From the NCBI RefSeq assembly GCF_024763615.1, contig NC_077223.1, positions 19,654,001 to 19,718,000 on the forward strand: a DNA stretch of 64,000 nucleotides, read 5' to 3'. Each line of letters begins with the position of its first letter. The first letter of the stretch is position 1. Source of the stretch: Phlebotomus papatasi (lineage: Eukaryota > Arthropoda > Insecta > Diptera > Psychodidae). The position numbers and the translations under genes are program-made. This document shows, piece after piece, positions 43,769 through 55,632 of the stretch. The notes under the pieces are model-generated. The model saw only the letters and a list, made by a program, of their open reading frames with translations, was not told where the DNA came from and made no database searches.

Positions 43769-46700
43769 CACTTTTTGTGAATCATTGACGCTAAAAATGG
43801 GCTGAAAAACAGGAGCCGAAAATGTCTTGCATACATCACGGCGTTTTCGTTATTTTTTTTTCTAAAGATATCTCCTGCAGACATGGAATTTTACTGTGTC
43901 GCTGGAGTTAATTCGAGGGCTTGTTTCTGTCCCGAAAAATTCTTTCAAAGAGGAACTCCCTGTGAATTTTTTGCATCTCTAAATACATTCCAAGAGAAAA
44001 GCTGTAACTGAAAGTGAAATTCTGTAAAAGTTTGTTGAGGTTTGTTTTACCTAAACTAGACTGCCAAATAAACTCAAGCTGATCCTCGAGAATATTTAGC
44101 CAGTAAGTTTTGGCAGTACAGATTTATTCCAAACTGCCATGCACTGAAGGTTTATGCCGAAAATAGACACAAGCTGATCCTGGAGAATACTCAGCTCGAG
44201 AATTTTGGCGGTAAAGGATTAGCCCAAACTATCATACACTGAGGATCTAGGATAAAGGATCAGCGTTTTCAGAGTAAATTTCTATTAAATCTCCACACTT
44301 TGATATTTGAAAGACTTTTTAAGTGCAATATCAATGGATTTTTCGTACAGAAAGGAGCACTCTGACCTTCCCATTACTCCAATCTTAATGCATTTTAAGA
44401 TTTTGAGACATTGCGTACCATTACTCTCCATGTTTTTTCACCATGATTATATTTCGATCATGATTATATTTCGAAATCGCCATTTTGACACAAAAGTCCC
44501 CCATTGAGCTTTATACCGGTGCATTTTTGCTTCATTTGTTTATGTTCAAATATTTTGACATTTTAACCGATTTCAAATCATTTTTTTTTGTTTTTCAAGA
44601 GATGTTTTTCTCGTGATCTATTTTCAAATTATCAAAAGTCGAAAAGCAAGTGAAATAGGGTCACGGTATCGATCTCTCTTCTGAATGTATCGTTTAATCT
44701 TCTTAATGGCGTCTTCTATACGGGGGGATTTCGAAATGCACCCCACTGTGCTATGCACCGTTGAGTCTCGGGAAATCTCCTCTAGTGGTTCATGCCTGAG
44801 ATAAATTTTCTCCACACTCTGTTATAAATTCTCCAAGTGTGCTCTAACTAAAATAGATAATCTGGAAGACTTTCTATTTTATTTCGAAACGTTTCAAACG
44901 TCAATCACACATAATTTTACAATCAAAGAATTTGTTAAAAAGTGGTAAAGTTAATATTTATGCCTGGTGACGAACACCTCATAAAGAAGAGGAGATGAGG
45001 CACCCATCCTCTATATCAAAACCGTCTTACCGCAGGATTTTATGCCGATATTGTTGCTAAATTAAGAAAATATTCTAAGTTTTTATTTTTCTATAAATCA
45101 ACTTTATTCTATTTAAACTATTTCTTTATTTATTTAAGGGAAGCGACCTCAAAAAAATGAAGTGTAATCGAGTTTTCTCAATGCATGTGTTTTATTATTT
45201 GTTCTCCAGAGTGTAAATTAAATTTGGTAAACAGTTCTTAAGGCCAGGATGACCATTTTGGCAAAGAACTGAAGTGGTTAGTGTTTAGTGATGAAGTAAA
45301 TACAGTGCTAGGGAGTGAAAAAATAAGTTTCCATGATCAGTGAAAAGCCTGAATCTGAGGGTTTCATTTGGTGAGTTTATCTTGAACTTTTTTTTACAAG
45401 TCCAATCCCCAAGGGCCGCTTTTTTTATTTTATGTTATTTTATGTTATTCCACAAAAGGAAGAGGATATCTTTCCCGATTTTTTTCGAGTTCCACGCAAT
45501 TGAACATCAATTTGATAACGAGATATCAATTAAAAAAAAGCCTGAAGTGATTGAATTCGTTATAAAAGTGCGTTTTACTTGGTGTCTTCTAAGTATCTCT
45601 GAAGAAAGTACGTACGCCACTTCTACTTTTCGAGCAAGTTTTAGATGACAATTTTTAAAAAATCTTTTTGAAACTTGTTTTACCTCAATAATGGTACATC
45701 CTTGTCAAGGGATTACTTAGGAGTGTAGAGGAGGTCTCGAAGGAAAATTTTCCTAGAACAAACCATATCCCTATCTCTTCATTTTCTCTAAGTATCTTTG
45801 AAATTCATAAAAAGGATGCGTGGGACGACTTTCTTTAACAAAAATATTCTCCTGGGCAGTATAGGGTGTAGTAGTGTACGGGAAGGCTTCAACCTCTACA
45901 CATTTAATCTAAACTTTGTGTAATTTTACACAAAATGTGCAATATTTGTGTGTAAAATATACACAAACACAACTGTGTAGTTGTCAATTTTTCCGCGTGA
46001 CAAAATGGGGTGGGATAAAACTTTGACAGATTGTGAAAATTTTGTACTGTAGAGACATTAAAAATACTTGAGGGTTAGTTGAGGCCTAGAGTTGTTCTCA
46101 GAGTTCAAGAAGATTCCTCAATGTTGTAAGGAATCTCCGGATTACCAAGCATTCTCAAATTCTCCAGGGTTCTTCAAGATTTCATGTTTTCTAATGGTTT
46201 CCGAGGCTGTGCCGGATTATAGGAACTCTTACGATTTCCAGAAAATATCTCGAATTTTCGATAGAAGTATCCAAAAATTTCCCAAATTTTCGGATTTCTG
46301 AGAAATTTCTCGGTCTCCAGAAGGTTTCCCGGATTCACGAAGAGACGTGATCCAATATTCTCTGGTACATTTTTAGATTATATGTTTTTCAAAAACAATT
46401 ATCGTAGAAGAAAAGCGGATCTATGGTTATCCTCGAAATTTTTTTTTACTGTGTAAAATCGATCTTTGTTCAAAAAATGATCATTGATTTTCTACAAAGG
46501 TTGTAGATAAGCTTTCACATTCAAAACCACAGATTCGTATCAGCCTGTGTCGCATATAGATTGATATGGCTGGCAAATATAGCTTACGATGTTTAATGAT
46601 TGAGGCGACATGGATACGGAGACATTAATTACTTTATAGCATTACTATTGTTTCGGAAATTGAATGGGGCTAAAGCTCTCATAAATTCATAATTTCTTTA

Positions 46701-46950
46701 CAAAGAGCAACGGTATTGTTGGATTTTTGACTTCAATCAATAGGGTAGATAGACTTTGCGATGTGCTCGACGAACTTGTGACTTTGAACAGTCTTGGGGC
46801 TCTTAAAGACATTGTAAAATTTTGGCGATATGAAATACCACTTACTCTGCGATTTAATCTAGAAAATTAATAAAATTTGTGTAAAATGAGTTAGCAATTG
46901 TTCGATTTTCCGATACAACAATTGTTGATTCAAACGACGATATGTACAGA

Positions 46951-47213
46951 CACTGAGAGAAATCCGAAAAAGTTAAAATAACATTCTGGAAATGTTAATT
47001 TTACCCTGCAGTATTGATCCGAAATCGGTGTAAATAATACCCTTTTAGGTGTATTAGGGGTTAAAGTTATCCTTTTTTCATGTTAATTTTACCCGTTTTA
47101 CCCTTAAAAAGGTGTAAAATTAACATTAAAAAATGTTGATATATTTTTACACCTAAAAAGTGTTAATGTTATGAGGAAAAAATGTTAATCGCACCCTCTT
47201 TTTTTTCTTAGTG
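46951..47213 (+). mobile_element. CACTGAG MITE, copy 3
   Basis: It runs from CACTGAGAGAAATCCG to TTTTTTCTTAGTG and is closely similar to copy 1. It forms an inverted pair with copy 4, 45 bp downstream. Confidence 0.8.
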
Positions 47214-47258
47214 GAAGCGGCTAAACGATTAAACAATACAATTTATTTTGGGTTACTA

Positions 47259-47514
47259 CACTGAGAAAAAAAGAGGGTGCGATTAACTTTTTTTCCTCGT
47301 AACTTTAACACATTTTTAGGTGTAAAAATATATCAACATTTTTTAATGTTAATTTTACACCTTTTAAAGTGTAAAATTAACATGAAAATGGGTAACTTTT
47401 ACCCATAATACACCTATAAAGCGTAATATTTACACCGATTTTGGATCAATAATGCAGGGTAAAGTTAACATTTCCGGAATGTTATTTTAACTTTTTCGGA
47501 TTTCTCTTACAGTG
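47259..47514 (-). mobile_element. CACTGAG MITE, copy 4 (inverted)
   Basis: It is in reverse orientation, from CACTGAGAAAAAAAGAGG to CGGATTTCTCTTACAGTG. Its left flank GGTTACTACA matches the flank of copy 2 at 22587. Confidence 0.8.
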
Positions 47515-47885
47515 TAGAAATATGAAGTGAAGTTTTTAAGTAAATTGCATTTATAAGATGATTAGAGAATCTTGATTCAGCATAAAACAGGCTGATACTG
47601 ATTTCAGCTCCTTAAATAACAACCAGATAATTTTAGTTTCCACAAGTCACTTATAAAGTGAAAAAAATATTTCAATATTTTCAATATGAATTTAATTTAT
47701 TACGCGTGATATCAACAGAAGTAAATTTAGTCCTGTGTTTGCATAATTCAGGGAAAGGTCTTTGAATCTTTCAATTTCATTTGAAAGGCACGGTTAAGCA
47801 GTGCACGAGTCGTACGATTTTTCTTGGGTGGAAAATCGTCATTGATTGCTGATGAATGCAATTATGATATGATACGGTATTTGCT

Positions 47886-48767
47886 TACACCGAGAAAAAT
47901 GTGGATGGTAAAATTTACCATCCTCCATACAAAATTCTAATGGCCGGATAGTAAAAAAGTCACCCAGCAAACGCGATATTAAATCGGACTGTCAAAAATT
48001 GTAGAATCTATTGCATGGATAGTAAATTCTAATAACCGGATGGTAAATTCTAATATCCCGGATATTAGATTTTACTAGCCGGATGGTAAATTTTACTGGC
48101 AGGATAGTAAATTTTACTAGCCGGATATTAGAACGAAAAATGTCGGAAAAATTTATTTTTCCATATTTCCATTAATTTTTAGCCATTATTTGAGAGCTTG
48201 GGGCCCTTCTTGGATGACAATCTCTGTATTTCAAGCCATTTTGATGCGTGAAAATCTTTTTCCAACATTGATGACTACGCCGAGATTTGAACACGCGACC
48301 TTTGTGATGACAGTCCAGCATCTTCCAGCTGCGCCACGAATTGCTATAATGTATTCAAAGCATATCGGGAACCGTTGCATCGGCACACACGATATTCCAA
48401 AATGACATTCTAATAGCAGGATGGCGAATTTTACTGGCTTGGATAGTAATTTCAATCCAAATTACTATCCTCCGTTAAAATTTACTGTCTTCCAGTTAAA
48501 TTCTAATATCTAATATGCGGCCAGTAAAATTTACTACCCGGATATTAGAATCTAAGAGAGGTCAAGGTAAAATCTAAAGGAGGATAGTAGATTTTACCAT
48601 CCGGCTATTAGAATTTACTATCCATAGAATAGTAAAATTTAAAATGTCAAGATGGTAGATTCTAAAGGAAAGTTTCTATGGAGGATGGTATTTTCTACTA
48701 TCTTTTGAGACAGTAGAATTTAAAGACACGATTTGTAGAAAATACCATACAAATTTTTCTCGGTGTA
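47886..48767. mobile_element. TACACCGAG element with internal ACTAGCCGGATGG-type repeats
   Basis: Ends TACACCGAGAAAAATGTGGA and (reverse complement) TACACCGAGAAAAATTTGTA define an 882-bp TIR element with TA at the edges. The flanks carry many copies of a short unit around AATTCTAATATCCGGATGGTA in both orientations (47990-48140, 48400-48620). A tRNA-like segment is nested at about 48180-48355. Confidence 0.7.
48180..48355 (-). mobile_element. tRNA-like SINE segment inside the 47.9 kb element
   Basis: On the minus strand GTGGCGCAGCTGGAAGATGC (A-box-like) is followed about 30 bp later by GGTCGCGTGTTCAAATCTCG (B-box-like), the spacing of an internal RNA polymerase III promoter. The 3' body extends to about 48180. 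It differs from the other SINEs here, and no tail or duplication could be fixed. Confidence 0.5.
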
Positions 48768-49926
48768 TACATTAACATTCTATTGGTGTACAAGTCTAAA
48801 TATTGATAATGATCAGCAAGTGTCAAGGAAAATGCCAACGTGTCAAAGAACTTGGGCAATTTCAATCATATTAAGAAATAAAATTTTTGTTGACAATTCA
48901 TAAGCCGGTAATGCGACTTAATATCGTGATTTTCAGTAATGAACTCCGTGTCAAATCATGTGGATTTTTACAGGGAATTTTGAAGTTCTGAGTAGATTTT
49001 TTTCGTTATGAGTTTTCCATGAGAATTTTACTTATTTTTTTTATTTATACAATAAATAGAATTTATACAATATGAATAAAATTTTGGTTTAAAAATTTGC
49101 GCAATTTCACGTTTTACAGGAGATTTCCTCTTAAAATTCATCAGATTTCTAATAATTATGTTTATGTAATGTATTCGTTGTCACTGTTCCCAATTTCGCC
49201 GAAAGTGTTCTCATTTTCGCCGGAACTGTTCCTATTTTCGCCGCAACTGTTCCCAACTATAAATAAGCTGTAAAATTTTTAACTTCCTTTGAATTAATGA
49301 GAGATCTTCAATTCGGAAAGAAAGTACACCATTTGTAGCAATAAGAAATTTTTGTTTTATTCGAAGTATAGTAAAAAAAATGTACAATAAATTATTATTT
49401 CCTAAATAATTATGGCTCTATTGGGAAGACGTAGATTTTGTCCGTTGTTTGAATTTAAGTATACAATATTGATCACAGTCATTTTAAAATGATGGGAAAT
49501 ACATTGTCGGTCAATGGGTGCGAATGAAATATGTTTTTTGGGGTGAAATTCAATTTTTTGGACATTACAAATTCTGTTTGTGTTCCTTTTTTTTATCCTT
49601 TCACACCTAATGCTAATATTCGAGGATTTTTAGGGATTTCTATCATAATTTTCATCATAAAATATTCATTTTTTTCATGTGTTTTTGCGTATAAATTAGG
49701 AAGTTTCTTATGAGAAATGATATTAAATAGGGATTGAGATACTTAATTACATTATGTACTAAAATTTGATTTTTTTTTCTCTAAATTTTCCTACCTAATT
49801 ATAATGATAAATTTGCCAATTGAACTTACAAAGTCTGCAAACTTAAAAATAAAATTAAATATTGGGCTATATAAAAGGAAGATAATGTGGTGGAATTTGT
49901 CTTGGGAGGATGGTGCTCAGTTGTCT

Positions 49927-52549
49927 CTAGGTTTGCTTTCCATAGTAGACGTATTCTCTGCACCAATCCCGTACATTTTCCTCATTTGAGCAGCACATGG
50001 GGAAGGCATGCCTGACTTTGGTAGCCTTTGCACAGCGCTGGCAAAGTTCCATTAAGTCATCATCCTCGTAGCACTTTAGTATTCGCCGATCTTCTACTGG
50101 CTCAAGATCGTGCAGTTGCGTTAGAATGTCCTCAGCCTCTGCGCGGGATACAGTAGGTCGGTTTCGGTCAGATGGTCGGCAGGACACTGTCTCAATTACC
50201 AGGAGGATGAGAATGCACAAAATTGTCAGGGACTTCATCTGTTTAGAAGAAAATAGAAGGAGCTTGTTAGAATTTTCGATGTGAATATCGAATTCACTAA
50301 GTAATCGACTTCGAAATTCGAACGAATGGTTAATAGCCATGACTTTTGGGTTCTCAAAATCAAATAAGAACTCGTACGATCAATCTCCAAATCCGCCATT
50401 TTGAAAAAAGTATTTAAAAGTGCTCCACAATTCGAAAATATACAACTTAGAATTTCGAAATTGAATAGTAAATTCGTTAAATAAATTGGAATCGGAAATA
50501 GAATTTATAATGTCATATCGCAAGAGGAAGTCCACGGATCTACTAGTATTTTCACGAAAAAAAAATCAGCGTTGGTTTTCAGGAATTTATAACGTTCTAA
50601 GCATCGAGAAAAAATTTCGGATTGCAGCACAGATGCTAAGAATGACCATTCTTATGGGCCGCATTTCCATTGAGAAATTTTTCAACAAATTTCTCAGAAA
50701 ATTTTCAACCCCATATGAAAAAAGAGGGTGCTTTTATGAGAAAAAATTCAATTTGTTTGAACTTTTTCTCATAAAAGCTTAAAACTAAAAATTGGGAACA
50801 GTTTTCCAGACTGTTCCTACGGGGAACATCGCCATCCTTTAAGTTTTCTTCTGATACTTGCATGCCAAGAAGTTGTCAGCTGAGTGAATTCCCACAAAGA
50901 AACTTTTTTTCATTTCACAATGAAGGTGTTTTTAGAGGAAATTCAAGTAAATTTGGGTTCTTTGAAGGTGAAAATGGTGCATGCAGTGGGGAAATGTCCC
51001 TGTATTGGGGATACAGTATGCCCAGAATTACGGTAAATGCGGGCAAAGTGTTAGAAGTTCGTCGGAAAACGGTAACGTTGCTGTTTTAAGGCCTCTACAC
51101 ATTGCGAACAATTCTCGTCAAAAATTGATTTTTGACAGAATTTTGACGTTTTTGCCTACAGCACTGCAGGCAATTTACTTCAAAAACGCAATTTTTGACA
51201 AAAATTGTTCCCAATGTGTAGAGGCCTTTAAAGTGGTAATGGTTTCAATTACCCTTCATTATCACTTTCCCTGCGTCAATTTGCGCACCAAACGATTAAA
51301 GATATCCTTTAGCAGTGATTTCATGAAGTTTTCGATTGTTTTTATGCATTTTTACCCAGAAGCTAAACCACAACAAAAAATGTCAACGAAATGTTCGTAT
51401 TCAAAACTAGGCTTTTTTGCGAGCTTTAATGCGAATTGGGAATTACAAAAATCTGAAAATTTTCCCAATGGAAATGGCCCATTATTCTTAAAAACTGCTA
51501 TAGTTTAATTCTTTAGAATTTTGACCGAAATACTCTTTTTGGCTAGATTGATTTTTCAACGGCTTTGGCAGTGTTGAGAAATTTTCATCTATAATCTATA
51601 CTTCGGGAGAACTACATATTAAAAACAATTTAAAGCTTCAACTGATAAATTTTATTGTAATATGTATTTCTTTTATTTGTTTAAAGATGAGTCTGTTCTT
51701 TAAATGTTCATTCAATGCGTTTCCGGTTTAGGTAATGCCAGGGGATGTCATTTTTTTCATCTTAAGATGTTGATTAAATTGGCTTTAGTTGGAACTAGAG
51801 CCATAGCAGGTCAAGAGTTCTATTTACAGTTTATAGATCGAATCTCCGTCCGGCTACAATCAACCAATTTTCATTGTGTAATTAAATTAATTTAAAGATC
51901 TTTGTTTTAACTGCAACTATATTTAAAATATGCAAATTCTTTCTGGAATTCTTTTCGAGTATTCTCAAGTTCTTCTCCAAATAATTACTTCAAGAGTTTC
52001 CTGGTATTTTGTTCACTTCAAAATCACATCAATTTGATAAATGCATTTTTATTATACACTTTGGTTGAAAAACAAAAATATAATAAATTCCCGTCGCGAT
52101 TATTGAACTCTATATTGTGGACAAATATTTGATTTGTGATAAGTGGGATTATAAAAAAAAATAATGTGGGAGAGAAGACTGATTAATTGGTCTGTCTCCA
52201 TGTAATTTTCGCATTCTTGTGTCTGACTTTCACTCTCAATTCCAAATTTCCTCAACAAAAAAAGGAAGATCTAGAATGTTTGGGTTTTTTATGTTCCGCA
52301 CAGAGAAATAGAGATTGGAATTTAAATGCTTTTTTTTACTCATGTCATTATTGAGAGAGCATTACCCAAAGTCTCTTCACAATTTCATCATATTCCGAAA
52401 TTGAGATAGCACATTGTTCTATTTCACTTTTAGGGATTTCTTTGACGGTTTATTGATTTTGAGAACAGTTTTTAGGAACTTAAATTTGAATTTCAAAATA
52501 AAAGAACTAAAAATCTCACCTTTATTATTCTCACGATTTTTAGATTCAT
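49927..52549 (-). CDS. Small secreted six-cysteine peptide precursor (two exons)
   Basis: On the minus strand, exon 1 (52549-52520) encodes MNLKIVRIIK before GTGAGA, and exon 2 (50238-49927) starts after TTCTAAACAG with MKSLTILCILILLVIETVSC. They join in phase 0, so the precursor is 113 residues, or 103 if translation starts at the exon 2 ATG. A signal peptide ends around VSC or RPS. The acidic linker (VSRAEAEDILTQLHDLEPVE) carries a dibasic-like DRR, then comes the cysteine domain with spacing C-x9-C-x2-C-x12-CC-x9-C, ending WCREYVYYGKQT. This pattern suggests a disulfide-stabilised extracellular peptide such as a hormone or defence or salivary factor, but I recognise no named family and infer no activity. 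A 2.3 kb intron and a TATA/Inr promoter support a real gene. Confidence 0.8.
50239..52519 (-). other. Intron of the six-cysteine peptide gene
   Basis: It is bounded by GTGAGA and TTCTAAACAG on the minus strand. It contains the second copy of the AAGGCCTCTACACATTG MITE (51087-51230) and otherwise AT-rich DNA. Plus-strand open frames within it (50486-50782, 50981-51508) show no protein character. Confidence 0.65.
51087..51230. mobile_element. AAGGCCTCTACACATTG MITE, copy 2
   Basis: TAAGGCCTCTACACATTGCG and its inverted right end CCAATGTGTAGAGGCCTTTA bound a 144-bp hairpin with the TCGTCAAAAATTG motif shared with copy 1 at 37942. Confidence 0.85.
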
Positions 52550-52746
52550 AGCAAAATATGAATTGATTTGATTGATTTTGATAAGGGTGATTCCTTCCGG
52601 TTTATATCACTGAATTGTAATGCAGTTAATGCACTAAAATTTCTCAATTTGCTGATCTATTCTTGGTGCGGAAACTACTGGTAAACTTTGCTCAAACACT
52701 CTTCAATATCAACTTGCGATGTATCTCTTGTGACTGTTTGTGGGAA

Positions 52747-52782
52747 ACTGAAGATCTGTAATCAAGTTGTAAAGTTTATATA
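52747..52782 (-). promoter_or_regulatory. TATA box and initiator of the six-cysteine peptide gene
   Basis: On the minus strand TATATAAAC begins at 52782 and TTCAGTTT, a match to the arthropod initiator (TCAGT), has its A at 52749, 33 bp downstream. Transcription from there gives a 200-nt leader before the exon 1 ATG at 52549. The near-palindromic TATATAA could also serve the plus strand (CCAGTC near 52798), but at a short 20-22 bp distance. Confidence 0.6.
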
Positions 52783-55167
52783 AGAACGCGGGCGATCCAG
52801 TCGCTTGACTTCGGATTGGTTCGCGTAAAATTTTTTTTTGCCCAAACTTATAGCATTATCACATCACGAGAATTCACACATTTGCTGATTGTTTAATGAT
52901 AATCATGCGTGATATTGTTCTCTGTGGAGCATTTTTGGCGCATTAAATCAAGGAGTTTATCAGTATTCGAGCCCACAATTGACCCCCTCCGTAAAGAAAA
53001 TGATCTCCCCGTGGGTGTGATCGACAAGTGATGATCAAATTCTTTCTGGAAAGATATCTTTTGATGTTGAACACTTTAGTGCACGAGAGATTAACAATCA
53101 GCAAATAATACTTCAATATTGCTTCCTTTTTTGTTCATTACATTACTCAAAAATTTCATCTTCTTATCGCTTTTGACGCGGAATTTTTCTTTTTTTTTTC
53201 AATTAATAAATCACAGGGCAATAGGATGTGAAATGTGAAGTGGACTTTTCATGTTGGAGACAAGTAAAAAAAGGTCATTTAATATGAGAGGAAACGAAAG
53301 AAAAAAATCTTAGGGAGAAAAAAAATTAAAGTCTAAAATTAGGATACTTGAACTTCACTGAGAAACAGTGGTCAATTTGACCATGACCTAATCTTATGAT
53401 GAAATCCCAAGTTCTCCCCATAAACTGGACATTCAATTTAATCAAACTGGAAAAAGGGGGTGTGGAAGACAGAGATGAAGTTATAGTTAATTTCTGGAAA
53501 TTCCGCAAATATTCCGGGAATTTTCTTAACTATTGAATATAGGAAAAATAAACAGTGTGATGCTTCTTTTTATTATTTAATATCGCGGTGTTATGAGTAA
53601 AGTCGCGTATTTTTATCGGTCAACGTGATCAATGGAAGGCGGTGGTATGTGTATGAGTTCAGTGGGCAAAAGTAGGGCATGTCTTGGACAAAACTGAAGA
53701 AAAAGTGCCCGTGAGATAATATTAATGAAAATTTCGAGGGGAGAATCACTGGTTTACACAGAGAAAAATTGACTCTTTCATTTGAAGCAATACACTCAGA
53801 GAAAAAATGGTTGTTCACCCTATTGATGTTCGATTTTCGACTATAAAAATCTTAAAAATAAAACTAGGTCAACTTTGTTCTCAAAGGGTCATAATTTCTA
53901 AGAAAATTTCAAGAATTTGTGATCTTGTGAAGTGATTGAAAGGGTAAGATAAGGCAACTTGGAATCACGTCTAAACGAAGAAGTACTTTAATGTAAAGTC
54001 TTGTATACTTCTTCGTGATTTTCTTTTTCTCTTCGAATTCCCCTCACCCTATATCATATTGCTAAACCTTCGTTCTAAAAAAGATACTGAGTTGAGCAAA
54101 GTATTTAATTCGGGGAAGATTTTGTAACGTTTAAAACGGAATATTCGCATCACTTCATTTTTCCTACGTGTCTTAATGAATCTGACCCATGGCAATATAT
54201 ATTTTAATCTTAATGACTAGTCCCTATACTTCACTTTTATAGAAGAAGGCTATGGACATGGACTAAATAATTAAGAACTTAGAAAAAGTCTAGTAACGAA
54301 ACCTTTGTTATACGCAGTTTCAAAGTTTTTCTCTTATTCTGATTCCGAACGCTCACACCCGAAGTTTCCCCAACAGAAAAGATATTCGAAGATCGAGTTC
54401 GAAAACCACAGCTCTTTTATTTTGCGAGGTATGATTATTTGATCCCTTTGTACCCTGTGGAGAATTACCTGTGGTAAACAATAATTTCTCTGTGATAGGA
54501 TTCTGTGATATCTAATACCCTCTTCTTCCTGCCCAGTTTACCTATAAATATATTGTGGTGTTATAAATCTGTCAGGGACTGTGTGTTTCTTGGGCTTCCT
54601 TCTACCGTTTGTGATATTCACGTACCTGGAAATATATATTCCTTTATTAAATGTCTTCAACAGTGATCCGGAACGTAGGCGGCTGGATTTTCCAGAAGAC
54701 GTTTCCTCAATGACCGCCAAATGCCATTCACCAAATCCACTGAGGCAGTGAAACACAATTATTCCCTTCACCAATTATTTATTTACACCAATTTCTCCAC
54801 TACTAGACTGAACACAGTTTAACTCTACGTCACTGTCGTTTTTCTGTATTTTAAAGTTAATATTTAATTTATAATTCACAAAATAAACTTATACACTTTT
54901 CTCCTCACGTCTCTTTGCAAAAATCAAGTCTTACGTAATGCTCTGACAAGTTCCCGCTCATTCCCCTACTTTCTTTCCAGCTGATACTATTCACCACTTT
55001 TTCCTCTTTCTCTCTCCCTCCATGCATGTTCAAAATCCAACCATCTTTTGTCTCTTATTGTTAAGAGGTCTTATAGAATGGAAATTCTATACATACCCTT
55101 TATAAATTATTGAGTAACTCTTGATTGAGCTCAAACAGAAGTAGATTTTGATTCTCCAATAGTGTCT
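52783..55167. other. Non-coding region, one exon-like block
   Basis: Mostly AT-rich with no recognised gene. The block 54480-54960 is less AT-rich. Read on the minus strand it includes an open stretch (MVKGIIVFHCLSGFGEWHLA onward), an AATAAA and a CCAGGTACGTGA donor-like site. It could be a solo LTR or an isolated exon, but no paired LTR or continuation was found. Confidence 0.35.
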
Positions 55168-55181
55168 TGGATAAAAGGTAA

Positions 55182-55632
55182 GATAAGATAAGATTTTGCC
55201 AGGGGTCAGTTCTCCATTTCGGATATTCCGATGCATCCAGGCCACCAATGGGGTCCCTTATGCTTCCCCACTCCTATACTATCTTATCCCCCGAAACGGG
55301 TAGCCGCTCTATATCACAGCTCTGTGGGCAATCAGTGCCGTTAATATATCACAGCATCCATTCTCAGTGTGTGTTTGGGATCAGTGACAGCGAATACTTG
55401 TATCGACTGAAGTGCCACTTTCATGTCGAAACTCGTTTTCGTACCAGCCTCTATTGTTTAGACGGTTCACTTTTTTGCCAATATGCACCATTGACAATAC
55501 TATCATTCATTCACTGGACGAATTCGAAGCCGATATGGCATGAGAAATCTTTTTTCTGCTGCCGCTCAGCTCCGAACCCACGACCTCGCAGTCACAGAGC
55601 CACTGCTCTATCCACTGACCCACTCGAGGCGC
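55182..55632 (-). mobile_element. tRNA-derived SINE with a 14-bp target-site duplication
   Basis: On the minus strand the head at 55610-55560 has GTGGGTCAGTGGATAGAGCA (A box) and GAGGTCGTGGGTTCGGA (B box). The 3' end is a short TATCT/TTATC tandem tail at 55182-55195. TGGATAAAAGGTAA occurs exactly at 55168-55181 and 55633-55646, so insertion boundaries and orientation are clear. At 451 bp it is long for a SINE; the body may derive from a LINE partner. A plus-strand frame across it is an artefact. Confidence 0.85.

Larger units (their letters stand above)
42292..43963. mobile_element. TACAGGGAGTTCC element split by nested insertions
   Basis: The ends (TACAGGGAGTTCCGGCTTAA at 42292; AGAGGAACTCCCTGT to 43963) and about 145 bp inside the left edge and 195 bp inside the right edge align with the intact copy at 35657-35992. 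The middle is displaced by a SINE (about 42438-43768), itself split by a TA-flanked transposon (42593-43678). Confidence 0.8.
41871..49926. other. Gene-poor interval between PEX6 and the six-cysteine peptide gene
   Basis: No protein gene was recognised. A transcript-like stretch at 45250-45370 ends in CATTTG before GTGAGT and might be an isolated 5' exon, but no continuation could be found. Mobile elements occupy 42292-43963, 46951-47514 and 47886-48767. Remaining sequence is AT-rich and unstructured. Confidence 0.5.

Noticed and set aside
50486..51508. Plus-strand open frames (98, 75 and 175 codons) inside the peptide gene intron
   Set aside because: They overlap each other and a MITE, and they lack domains or a codon pattern distinct from neighbouring intron sequence.
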